Source: Clavibacter michiganensis
Lineage (GTDB): Bacteria > Actinomycetota > Actinomycetes > Actinomycetales > Microbacteriaceae
Assembly (NCBI GenBank): GCA_002150995.1
Contig: MDHJ01000001.1
Span: 2,976,001-3,040,000 of the forward strand
Reading direction: 5' to 3'
DNA: 64,000 bases
The notes beneath the pieces were generated by a model. It ran no database searches. It was not told where the DNA came from and worked only from the letters and a program-made list of their open reading frames with translations. Positions 57,388 through 64,000 of the stretch are shown in pieces. The translations under genes were made by a program, and so were the position numbers. Within the stretch, counting starts at the first letter, position 1; every line of letters begins with the position of its first letter.

Positions 57388-57756
57388 GTGTCGACCGCAC
57401 CCGAGCACGTCCCGACCGAGCGGCGCATCACCCGCCAGGGGATCGAGACCTCCGTGGCCCTGGCCTGGAACGCGGAGGGCGCCCTCCGCGGGCTCCCGCC
57501 GCTCGCCTGGCGGCTCGGCGGCCCGTGGGAGGGCGTGCACTTCTCCGGCGACGCCGACGCGTACGCGCCCGAGGTGCGGCGCGAGGTCGTCGAGGCGTGG
57601 ATCGCGGGGCTCGGCCTCGCGGACGCCATCGACCCCACCGACGGCCCGCTCGCGCGCCACGGGGACGACATGGTCTGGACGGGCGCGCTCGACGACGTCG
57701 TGTTCGAGCTGCGCTACCCGGCGAGCGCCGCGGATCCCGCGGGCGCCGACGACTAG
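57388..57756 (+). CDS. small hypothetical protein
   Basis: 122 residues, GTG start with GAGGAGA upstream. Soluble, acidic, with motifs LAWNAEGALRGLPPLAWRLGG and EVVEAWIAGLGLADAI; no family recognised. Divergent from the partner-switch cassette and convergent with the histidine phosphatase: their stop codons share the tetramer CTAG. Confidence 0.65.
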   Translation: MSTAPEHVPTERRITRQGIETSVALAWNAEGALRGLPPLAWRLGGPWEGVHFSGDADAYAPEVRREVVEAWIAGLGLADAIDPTDGPLARHGDDMVWTGALDDVVFELRYPASAADPAGADD

Positions 57757-58411
57757 CCGCGGGCGTCGGGAGTGCCGTCCGGCACGGCGTCCTGCGCGGC
57801 GTCCGGCGCGGCCTCCCGCCACCGGCCGTCGTGGTCGCGCTCCAGCCCGATGAGCTGCCCGTTCGCCCACACCAGCGAGCGCGTGAGCGCCGGCGAGCGC
57901 CCGAGGGCCGTGAGGTAGAGGACGCGCAGCAGGTAGCCGTGGGCGACCACGAGGGTGGTGCGCGGATCCGCGGCGACGTCGTCGAGCACGGCCCGCGCGC
58001 GCACCGCCGCGGACGCCCACGTCTCGCCCCGGGCGCCGCGGGCTCGCCGTCCTCGCCCGTGAGCCAGGCCGCGAAGGCCGCCCCGTGCACGGGCCCGCGG
58101 AGCTCGTCGCGCGTGATCCCCTCGAAGCCGCCGAAGTCGAGCTCCACCAGCTCGGCCCGCGCCTCGGGGACGACGCCCGGCCCCACGCCCTGCTCCTGGA
58201 GGATGCGCGCCGTGCTGCGGGCGCGGACGAGCGTGCTGGTGAGGATCCGCTCCACGCCCTCCCCGCGCAGCCGGGCCGCGAGGGGCGCCAGCTGGTCCGC
58301 GGCGTCGTCGCCGACGTCGACGTCGGTGCGCGAGTTGTAGCGGTACTCCCGGTTCCACGGCGTCTGCGCGTGGCGGGTGAGGAGCAGGCGCGCGGGCGCG
58401 GGGGTAGGCAT
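57753..58411 (-). CDS. histidine phosphatase family protein (apparent frameshift near 58029)
   Basis: 219 residues after extending the CCCC at 58027-58030. LLLTRHAQTPWN is the RHG-type phospho-accepting His motif; ILTSTLVRARSTARI, ELDFGGFEG and, after the break, LVVAHGYLLRVL (second catalytic His) complete the branch-1 phosphoglycerate-mutase-like active site. Acts on an unknown phosphate ester; adenosylcobalamin or trehalose-type phosphatases are among relatives. Start taken at ATG 58411. Confidence 0.87.
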
Positions 58412-58620
58412 GCGTCCATCCAACCGGAGCGGCGGGAGCGCCGGCCGCTGCGGATCTTGCCCGCTCCTGAGCGGCTCCCACGCCGCCCGGCCGCGTGCCG
58501 CCGCCCCGGACTAGCGTCGGAGGGGTCCGCGGGCGACCGCCCGGACGCCGGACGCACCGGGAGCACGGAGCCGCGATCGCCACTCGAGACCGCCGTCGGA
58601 CCGACCACGGGAGCCCCGCG

Positions 58621-58958
58621 ATCCGCGCTGCCTTCGCCGCCGCGGGGGCCGCGTACCTCGTGAGCTGCGGCATCGGGACCGCCGCGGCCGCGCGGATCCT
58701 CCCGCCGCGCCCGAGCTCCGCCTCCACCACCGGGCCTACGTGCTCACGTGCGCGCTCACCGCCGTCGCGCTCGCCGCGCCGCTCTGGGCGGGCCCGTCCG
58801 CGCGCCCCGCCGCGCGCCGCTGCGCCGCGGCGCTCGCGCCCGCCCTGCTCACCCTCGCCGCGCTGCCCCGCGCGGGCACCCGCACCCGGCGCCATCCCGC
58901 CCTCGCCCTGACCGCCGCTCCCTGGTTCGCCGCGAGCACCCTCACCGCCTGGAGTTGA
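58621..58958 (+). CDS. small hypothetical membrane protein (apparent frameshift near 58711; start uncertain)
   Basis: About 112 residues if one base is added at 58710-58712. Hydrophobic segments AAFAAAGAAYLVSCGIGTAAAA, VLTCALTAVALAAPLW, AALAPALLTLAAL and ALALTAAPWFAASTLTAW give three to four membrane passes. No normal start codon is evident; the frame is open from well upstream, with GGGAG before an ATC at 58621 and a TAGCGT promoter-like box at 58514-58519. It ends three bases before the nitroreductase ATG. No family recognised. Confidence 0.5.
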
Positions 58959-58961
58959 CCC

Positions 58962-59765
58962 ATGGAGTTCCTCGACGTCCTGCGCGCCCGGAAGACCACC
59001 AACGGTGCCTTCCTGCCCGACCCCGTGAGCGAGGAGCACCAGCGGCTCCTGATGGAGGTCGCCGGCCGCGCGCCCTCGCAGCTCAACAGCCAGCCATGGC
59101 GGTTCGTGCTCATCGAGGAGCGGGACACCATCGAGCGCATCGCCGACATCAGCGGCGCGAGCATGACGGAGACGATGTCGAACGGCACCTTCTTCGAGCG
59201 CTACAAGCACTACTTCCGCTTCTCGCAGGAGGAGATGGACCGCCGCCGCGACGGCATGCTCTTCGACCGGCTGCCCGCGCCGCTGCGCCCCTTCACGCGG
59301 CAGGCGTTCACCCGCCGGGGCCAGCTGCTGATGAACTCGCTCCAGGTCCCGCGCACGCTCGGACGCGAGAACCGGCGCCTCGTCGCGGGCAGCCCCCTCC
59401 TCATCGGCGTGATGCTCGACCGCGCCGAGGAGCGCCCCGAGTCGCTCGCGTCGTTCTACTCCGTCTTCTCGATGGGCGCGGCCATGGAGAACGTGTGGCT
59501 GACCACGGGCGAGATCGGGATGGGGATCCAGTTCGTGTCGTTCCCGATGGAGATCCGGGAGCAGTGGTCGCGCGTCGAGGAGCTGCTCCGCGTGCCGCCG
59601 GAGCTGCAGCTCATGGCCGTGTACCGGCTCGGCTACCTGCCGCCGGAGGCCCGCCGCCCCGCGATCGACTGGTCGAGCCGCGAGCGCAAGCTGCCGTCGC
59701 AGTACGTGTTCCGCGGCACCTGCGACACCCCGCAGCAGGGCTGGGACGAGCCCGCCGCGGGGTGA
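58962..59765 (+). CDS. nitroreductase family protein
   Basis: 267 residues. FMN-binding motifs: [13 protein letters not shown] at the N-terminus, [17 protein letters not shown], and [21 protein letters not shown] in the C-terminal half. Reduces nitro compounds, quinones or another electrophile with NAD(P)H. Somewhat longer than minimal nitroreductases because of a central insertion (about 75-130). Starts three bases after the stop of the small membrane protein, so the two are probably co-transcribed. Confidence 0.88.
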   Translation: MEFLDVLRARKTTNGAFLPDPVSEEHQRLLMEVAGRAPSQLNSQPWRFVLIEERDTIERIADISGASMTETMSNGTFFERYKHYFRFSQEEMDRRRDGMLFDRLPAPLRPFTRQAFTRRGQLLMNSLQVPRTLGRENRRLVAGSPLLIGVMLDRAEERPESLASFYSVFSMGAAMENVWLTTGEIGMGIQFVSFPMEIREQWSRVEELLRVPPELQLMAVYRLGYLPPEARRPAIDWSSRERKLPSQYVFRGTCDTPQQGWDEPAAG

Positions 59766-59808
59766 CCGGCGGTCCGTCGCGACCCGTCCATCGCCCTAGG
59801 GTCGGAGC

Positions 59809-60762
59809 ATGAGCAGCGGCGCCTGGGTGCGCATCCCGTCCCCGACCGCGCGGCACCGGTGGCTGCTCACCGCGGCATCGCTCGCGCTCGTGTCGCTCTT
59901 CGCCTGGACTCCCGTCGGCGGCCTGGCGCGCATCGTGGACGAGGCGGTCGGCCCGTCCCCGCTCATCCGTGTCGGCCTCCCCCTCCTCCTCGCCGTCGTC
60001 GTGGTCGGCATCGCCTACCTCGTCGTCCTCGAGCGCACCCAGCCGCCCGCCGTCGACGCCGCACGCAGCCTCCTCCGCATCGGCCGGCGGGAGTGGGGCT
60101 TCGCCGAGGTCACCGGCGCCCGGATCGAGCTCGCCGGATGGGACGGCGACGACACGCTCGTGCTGCGTCTCACGACGACCGGCGGGGAGAGCTGCAGCGT
60201 CGTCGTCTCCACGCGCACGGGCGAGCGCATCGACGACCCGCAGCGCGACGCCCTCCTCGCCCTCGTCGCCGGATCCCGCATCGCCCCGCCCCGCTCGAAG
60301 GACGACCCGCACGGTCGGTTCGCCCATGTGGAGTTCCCCGGCCACCTGACGCGCGAGGACACCGCGGCGCTCATCGACGGCAGCGGCACCGCGGAGGCCT
60401 CGGCGGCCGCCGGGCAGCGCGGGCTCGGCACGGGCGCCCGGAACGTCCGCCCCACGGGCACGGCCGCCCGCGATCGCGTCTCCGTCCGGGGGCAGTACGT
60501 CCTCGCCGGGCTCGCCACCGCGATGGGCCTGGGCGCGTCCGTCATCGCCGTGCAGGATCCGACCGCGCTCTTCGGGCGGGTGGGCGTCCCGGTGCTCGGG
60601 GTCGCGCTCGTCATGCTCCCCTGCGGCATCGTCACGTTCCTCGTGACCCGCCGCGACGCCCGCCGTGCTGCCGACCAGCGCGCGGCCTCCGCAGCCGCGG
60701 CGGCCATGACGGTCGCGGGAGCCGAGGACGACGCGCCCACCCGCCCTGCGGACGGGAGCTGA
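59809..60762 (+). CDS. hypothetical membrane protein (tandem paralogue 1)
   Basis: 317 residues. Two N-terminal helices (WLLTAASLALVSLFAW; LIRVGLPLLLAVVVVGIAYLVVL), a soluble beta-rich domain resembling a PH-like fold (LLRIGRREWGFAEVTGARIEL, LRLTTTGGESCSVVV, DPHGRFAHVEFPGHL), and two more helices at the C-terminus. TAGGGT lies six bases before the ATG (leaderless). The N-terminal 200 residues are clearly related to the next gene. Function unknown. Confidence 0.75.
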   Translation: MSSGAWVRIPSPTARHRWLLTAASLALVSLFAWTPVGGLARIVDEAVGPSPLIRVGLPLLLAVVVVGIAYLVVLERTQPPAVDAARSLLRIGRREWGFAEVTGARIELAGWDGDDTLVLRLTTTGGESCSVVVSTRTGERIDDPQRDALLALVAGSRIAPPRSKDDPHGRFAHVEFPGHLTREDTAALIDGSGTAEASAAAGQRGLGTGARNVRPTGTAARDRVSVRGQYVLAGLATAMGLGASVIAVQDPTALFGRVGVPVLGVALVMLPCGIVTFLVTRRDARRAADQRAASAAAAAMTVAGAEDDAPTRPADGS

Positions 60763-60765
60763 CGC

Positions 60766-61404
60766 GTGGCCGACGACGGGTGGGTGCGGATCCCGCCGCC
60801 CACCTACCGGCAGCGGCTCGTCATCGGCACGATCTGGATCTTCGTGGCCTCCTACGTCGGCTGGCGTCCGTCCGCCTGGCTGGGCGCGCGGCTCGAGGAG
60901 CGCATCGGCGGCGGCTGGCTCACGGTCGCGTCCGTCGCCGTGCTCGGCGTCCTCGCCCTCAGCGCGCTCGTCCTCCTCGTCATCACCCGCGTGACGCCCG
61001 GGCTCGACGTCGACGCGGACCGCGGCGTCCTCCGTCTCCGCGGGCAGGAGCGTCCCTTCGCCGACCTGGTCGGCGCGCGCGTCGAGCAGCCGCAGGAGCC
61101 GCCGGAGTCGCGGTACGACCGCCCGCGCAAGCGTCCGCGCCGGGATCCCCTCGTGCTCCGCCTCGACCTCGCCGGCGGGGGCCGCTTCCGTGTCGTCCTG
61201 GCGATCGGGCCGACCACGACGATCACGCCCGAACGGGCAGCTGCCCTCATCGCTGCGGTGCGCGGATCCCGGGTCACGGCGCCCACCGCCTCCTACGACC
61301 CCGACGGCCGCTTCACGCACCTGAACTTCCCCGGCAGCCTCGACATCGACGGCGTCGTCCGCCTCCTCGAGGACCCGCAGCACGCCCGGACCCTGCCGCG
61401 CTGA
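60766..61404 (+). CDS. hypothetical membrane protein (tandem paralogue 2)
   Basis: 212 residues, GTG start three bases after the previous stop. Shares with its neighbour GWVRIPPPTYRQR, two helices, VLRLRGQERPFADLVGARVE, LVLRLDLAGGGRFRVVL and YDPDGRFTHLNFPGSL, but lacks the C-terminal membrane pair. The two look like an old tandem duplication followed by loss or gain of the C-terminal half, and may form a complex. Function unknown. Confidence 0.75.
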   Translation: MADDGWVRIPPPTYRQRLVIGTIWIFVASYVGWRPSAWLGARLEERIGGGWLTVASVAVLGVLALSALVLLVITRVTPGLDVDADRGVLRLRGQERPFADLVGARVEQPQEPPESRYDRPRKRPRRDPLVLRLDLAGGGRFRVVLAIGPTTTITPERAAALIAAVRGSRVTAPTASYDPDGRFTHLNFPGSLDIDGVVRLLEDPQHARTLPR

Positions 61405-61579
61405 CGGCTCGCGGGTCCCGTCACCCCGGCGAGCGCCCGCCGCCCCGCCGCCCCCTGCCCCCTTGCCCCGCGCCGCCCCGGACGCGTACGGTCGTCGGGT
61501 ACCCCGTCGCGACCCGACGCCTCCGGTGCGGCCGACACACCGGCCGGTCGGTCCGGTCGCGGACACGGGGGCCCACCGC

Positions 61580-61648
61580 ATGGAAGTCGGGACGTTGCGC
61601 CTCATCCCCGGAACTGCGCCGCACGCGCAGCAGCTGCTCACGCACTGA
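61580..61648 (+). CDS. possible 22-residue leader peptide upstream of the ABC-F gene
   Basis: ATG 61580 to TGA 61648 encodes MEVGTLRLIPGTAPHAQQLL plus two residues, in the 338-base space before an ABC-F gene. TACGGT at 61487-61492 could be the promoter -10. The peptide sits just ahead of three successive hairpins, the usual layout of ribosome-mediated attenuation. No strong ribosome site, so expression is uncertain. Confidence 0.45.
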   Translation: MEVGTLRLIPGTAPHAQQLLTH

Positions 61649-61659
61649 CGACCCCTCGC

Positions 61660-61733
61660 GCCCGCCCCCGTCGCGGGCCGCGCCGTCCGCCTCCGCGGAC
61701 CGGTGGTCGTCGTGCACCCGCATCGACCACCGG
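61660..61733 (+). promoter_or_regulatory. candidate attenuator hairpins before the ABC-F gene
   Basis: Three stems in a row: GCCCGC/GCGGGC (61660-61665, 61673-61678), GTCCGC/GCGGAC (61685-61690, 61695-61700) and a perfect ten-base stem CCGGTGGTCG/CGACCACCGG (61700-61709, 61724-61733). The last stem abuts and partly covers the GGGAGGG ribosome site at 61733-61739. Confidence 0.6.
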
Positions 61734-61742
61734 GGAGGGCCC

Positions 61743-63314
61743 GTGCCCACCGCACCATCCATCACGCTCGACCGCTGCTCGTTCTCCTGGCCCGACGGCG
61801 ACGTCGTGCTCGACTCCGCCACCGCCGCGTTCGGCCGCGGCACGACCGGGCTCGTCGGCCGCAACGGCGCCGGGAAGTCCACGCTCGTGCGGCTCGTCGT
61901 CGGCGACCTCGTGCCCGCGTCCGGATCCGTCGCCACGAGCGGCCCGGTCGACCACCTGCCGCAGCGCCTCCGCACGGGACCCGACGACACCGTCGCCGAC
62001 CTGCTCGGGGTGCGCGCCCGCATCCGGGCGCTCCGCGCGATCCTCGACGGCGATCCCGACCCCGCCCACTTCGCGGCGCTCGGCGACGAGTGGGACGTGG
62101 AGTCGCGCGCGGCCGCCGCGCTCCGGGACGTCGGCCTGGCCGAGGACGCCCTCGACCGGCCCGTCGCGACGCTCTCCGGCGGCCAGGCCGTGCTCGTCGC
62201 CATCAGCGGGGTGCGCCTGCGCGGGCGTCCCGTCGCGATCCTCGACGAGCCGACCAACAGCCTCGACGGCCGGGCGCGCGGCATCCTGCTCGACCTGGTC
62301 GACGGCTGGCGCGGCGCGCTCGTGGTCGTGAGCCATGATCGTGAGCTCCTGGAGCACGTGGACGAGGTCGCCGAGCTCCGCGACGGCCGGATCACCGTCA
62401 CCGGCGGCACCTACCGGGCGCACGAGGAGCGCGTGGCCGGCGAGCGGGCCGTCGCCGAGCGGCGGATCCGGGCGGCCGAGCAGGCGCACCGGGCCGAGCG
62501 ACGGCAGCGGATCGAGGCGGAGACCTCCATCGCCCGCCGCGCGAAGGCCGGGGCGCGGGCCGGCGAGTCGATGCCGCGCATCGTCGCGAACCAGCGGCGG
62601 CAGCACGCGGAGGCGACCGCCGGACGGCTGCGGCGCGCCCACGCGGACGCGGAGCGACAGGCCGCGGACGCGGTCGCGGATGCCGAGGCGCATCTGCGGC
62701 AGGACGCGCCCCTGCGGCTCGACCTGCCGGATCCGGCGCTGCCCGCCTCGCGGCGCCTCGCCGAGATCACGGTCCGCGGCCGCACGCGCGTGGTGCAGGG
62801 CCCGGAGCGCATCGCCGTCACCGGCGCGAACGGCGTCGGGAAGTCGTCCCTGCTGGCGCTGCTGGTCGGCTCGCCCAACGCGCGCCCGCATCCGCTGCCC
62901 GGCACGGGCGCCCGCGCCCTCACGGATCGCATCGGCTACCTGCCGCAGGGTCGCGACGGCCTCGACGACGCCCTCTCCCTGCTCGAGAACGTGCGGCGGG
63001 ACGCGCCCGACGTGCCGCCGCGGGAGCTGCGGAACCGCCTGGCGCGCTTCCAGATCCGGGGCGCCGCCGTCGACCGGACCGCGGCGACGCTGTCCGGCGG
63101 GGAGCGGTTCCGCGTGGCCCTCGCGGGACTGCTGCTGGCGGATCCGCCGCCGCAGCTCCTCGTGCTCGACGAGCCGACCAACGACCTCGACATGGCGGGC
63201 GCCGACCGCCTAGTCGAGGCGCTGCGGGCCTACCGGGGCGCGCTCGTGATCGTCAGCCACGACTCCGCGCTGCTCGATCGGCTCGACCTCGACGACCGGA
63301 TCGAGCTCGCGTGA
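61743..63314 (+). CDS. ABC-F family ATP-binding protein
   Basis: 523 residues, GTG start. Two ABC modules on one chain and no membrane helix: first Walker A GRNGAGKST (near 40), signature LSGGQ, Walker B ILDEPTNSLDG; a charged linker (about 225-330, RAKAGARAGESMPRIVANQRR) with coiled-coil potential; second Walker A GANGVGKSS, LSGGERFRVALAGL and VLDEPTNDLDMAG. ABC-F proteins act on the ribosome, either as translation factors or by displacing antibiotics. Length, a leader peptide and hairpins upstream favour an inducible antibiotic-resistance type. The first signature (LSGGQAVLVAIS) lacks the usual Arg. Confidence 0.9.
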   Translation: MPTAPSITLDRCSFSWPDGDVVLDSATAAFGRGTTGLVGRNGAGKSTLVRLVVGDLVPASGSVATSGPVDHLPQRLRTGPDDTVADLLGVRARIRALRAILDGDPDPAHFAALGDEWDVESRAAAALRDVGLAEDALDRPVATLSGGQAVLVAISGVRLRGRPVAILDEPTNSLDGRARGILLDLVDGWRGALVVVSHDRELLEHVDEVAELRDGRITVTGGTYRAHEERVAGERAVAERRIRAAEQAHRAERRQRIEAETSIARRAKAGARAGESMPRIVANQRRQHAEATAGRLRRAHADAERQAADAVADAEAHLRQDAPLRLDLPDPALPASRRLAEITVRGRTRVVQGPERIAVTGANGVGKSSLLALLVGSPNARPHPLPGTGARALTDRIGYLPQGRDGLDDALSLLENVRRDAPDVPPRELRNRLARFQIRGAAVDRTAATLSGGERFRVALAGLLLADPPPQLLVLDEPTNDLDMAGADRLVEALRAYRGALVIVSHDSALLDRLDLDDRIELA

Positions 63315-63346
63315 GCGGCGGCGGCGGCACCGCCGGCGCCGTGCGC

Positions 63347-63769
63347 TCAGACCCGCAGCGAGAAGGCCGCGAGCCCCTGCTCCCCGTGCGCCGCGAACCC
63401 GAGCGCGCGGTAGAAGGGGTGCGAGCGGTGGCCGTCCTCGGTGCCGCCGGCGTCGGTGGTGAGCACGAGGAGGACGCCCGCGGCCGCCCGGTCGCGCACG
63501 TGCTCGACGAGCGCGCGGCCGATGCCACCGCGCTGGGATCCGGGGTGCACGAGGAGGTCCTGGAGGTAGCAGATCGACACCCCGTCGCCCACCGTGCGCA
63601 CGAGCCCGACGAGGCGTCCGTCGTCGTCGCGCGCGGTGGCGACCAGGTCGGATCCGGCGAGCGCCCGCTCGAGCCGCTCCGGGTCGCGGGTGTACGCGCT
63701 CCACCCGACGGCGCCGTAGAGGTCGAGCAGCTCGTCGCGCGCGGGGACCTCCTCGGCGATGCGGACCAT
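63347..63769 (-). CDS. GNAT family N-acetyltransferase
   Basis: 140 residues. CYLQDLLVHPGSQRGGIGRAL is motif A with the acetyl-CoA loop; HPFYRALGFAAHGEQGLAAF is the family's final helix and strand. A short, single-domain GNAT; relatives act on small amines or antibiotics. CATGAT lies six bases before ATG 63769, matching the leaderless pattern. Convergent with the ABC-F gene. Confidence 0.88.
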   Translation of the reverse strand: MVRIAEEVPARDELLDLYGAVGWSAYTRDPERLERALAGSDLVATARDDDGRLVGLVRTVGDGVSICYLQDLLVHPGSQRGGIGRALVEHVRDRAAAGVLLVLTTDAGGTEDGHRSHPFYRALGFAAHGEQGLAAFSLRV

Positions 63770-63853
63770 CCCGCCATCATGCCCGGGCCGGACCGGACCG
63801 GGCCGGGCCGGGCCGGCGCCGGGACGGCGCGGGCGTCGGCCTACGGTGATCCC

Positions 63854-64000
63854 ATGCGCCCGCGCCTGCCTCCCGTCCCCGACGCGTCGCTCGATGCCTT
63901 CGACGGCGGCGTGGGCGTCCTGTCGCGCGACGGCGTGCGGGCGGGCCACGTCGCGACCGTGCGGTGGCAGTACCACGGGCTGCTCGGGCGGCAGCTGCAC
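63854..64000 (+). CDS. hypothetical protein (3' partial)
   Basis: First 49 residues of a gene running off the right edge: MRPRLPPVPDASLDAF followed by GGVGVLSRDGVRAGHVATVRWQYHG. TACGGT is exactly six bases before the ATG (leaderless). Too little is present to name a family. Confidence 0.6.
   Translation, partial: MRPRLPPVPDASLDAFDGGVGVLSRDGVRAGHVATVRWQYHGLLGRQLH

Noticed and set aside
1-64000. tRNA, rRNA and integrase genes
   Set aside because: No clover-leaf sequences with a TTCRANYC arm, no conserved rRNA segments and no integrase or transposase motifs were seen; absence is by eye, so a tRNA scan would be decisive.

Overview
The window is very GC-rich (about 73%), densely coded DNA from a high-GC Gram-positive. 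Codon use, promoters of the form TAnnnT-6 nt-ATG placed directly before start codons, heavy use of GGATCC, many sugar ABC importers and secreted plant-polymer hydrolases point to the family Microbacteriaceae, most likely Clavibacter or a close relative. This assignment is inference from style; no rRNA or marker gene is present. I saw no tRNA, rRNA, CRISPR array, transposase or integrase.

Layout. 1-7917: an exporter-type ABC locus (two large FtsX-like permeases, two ATPases, translationally coupled). 7970-12892: DedA protein, class A beta-lactamase-like lipoprotein, a divergent TetR/GNAT pair, an endonuclease/exonuclease/phosphatase protein and a membrane protein. 12980-19831: a tightly coupled operon whose products match the ADP-heptose pathway (GmhB-GT9 fusion, glycosyltransferase, GT4-GmhA fusion, HldE-like kinase/nucleotidyltransferase, SDR). 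19790-21562: a small lower-GC insert carrying a secreted cutinase, bracketed by a duplication of the SDR 3' end and its terminator. 21945-24425: secreted GH26-like hydrolase and a DUF1023-type hydrolase. 24429-33347: divergent amino-sugar locus (ROK repressor, ROK kinase, two Gfo/Idh/MocA dehydrogenases and NagB on minus; sugar ABC importer on plus). 33430-41041: a GT9 glycosyltransferase, then a LacI-controlled ABC importer with a GH35 beta-galactosidase. 41159-45434: second heptose-type operon (aldehyde dehydrogenase, complete HldE, GT2, DUF2795 protein). 45560-48155: small proteins and a GAF-SpoIIE phosphatase. 48314-54978: a regulator-first sugar import operon (LacI, binding protein, two permeases) divergent from an amylo-alpha-1,6-glucosidase-like enzyme. 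54987-57130: RsbV/RsbW/SpoIIE partner-switch cassette. 57388-64000: small proteins, histidine phosphatase, nitroreductase, two tandem membrane paralogues, an ABC-F protein behind what looks like an attenuator, a GNAT and a truncated gene.

How the genes work together. The main themes are capture and hydrolysis of plant or fungal sugars (three ABC importers with local repressors and hydrolases) and surface glycan synthesis using a heptose nucleotide, which is noteworthy in an organism without LPS. The rest is stress signalling and drug or peptide defence.

Quality caveat. About twenty genes are split by a single missing G or C, each repairable by adding one base to a short G/C run or doublet. 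I treat these as probable consensus errors and annotate each gene as one CDS, giving the break point.
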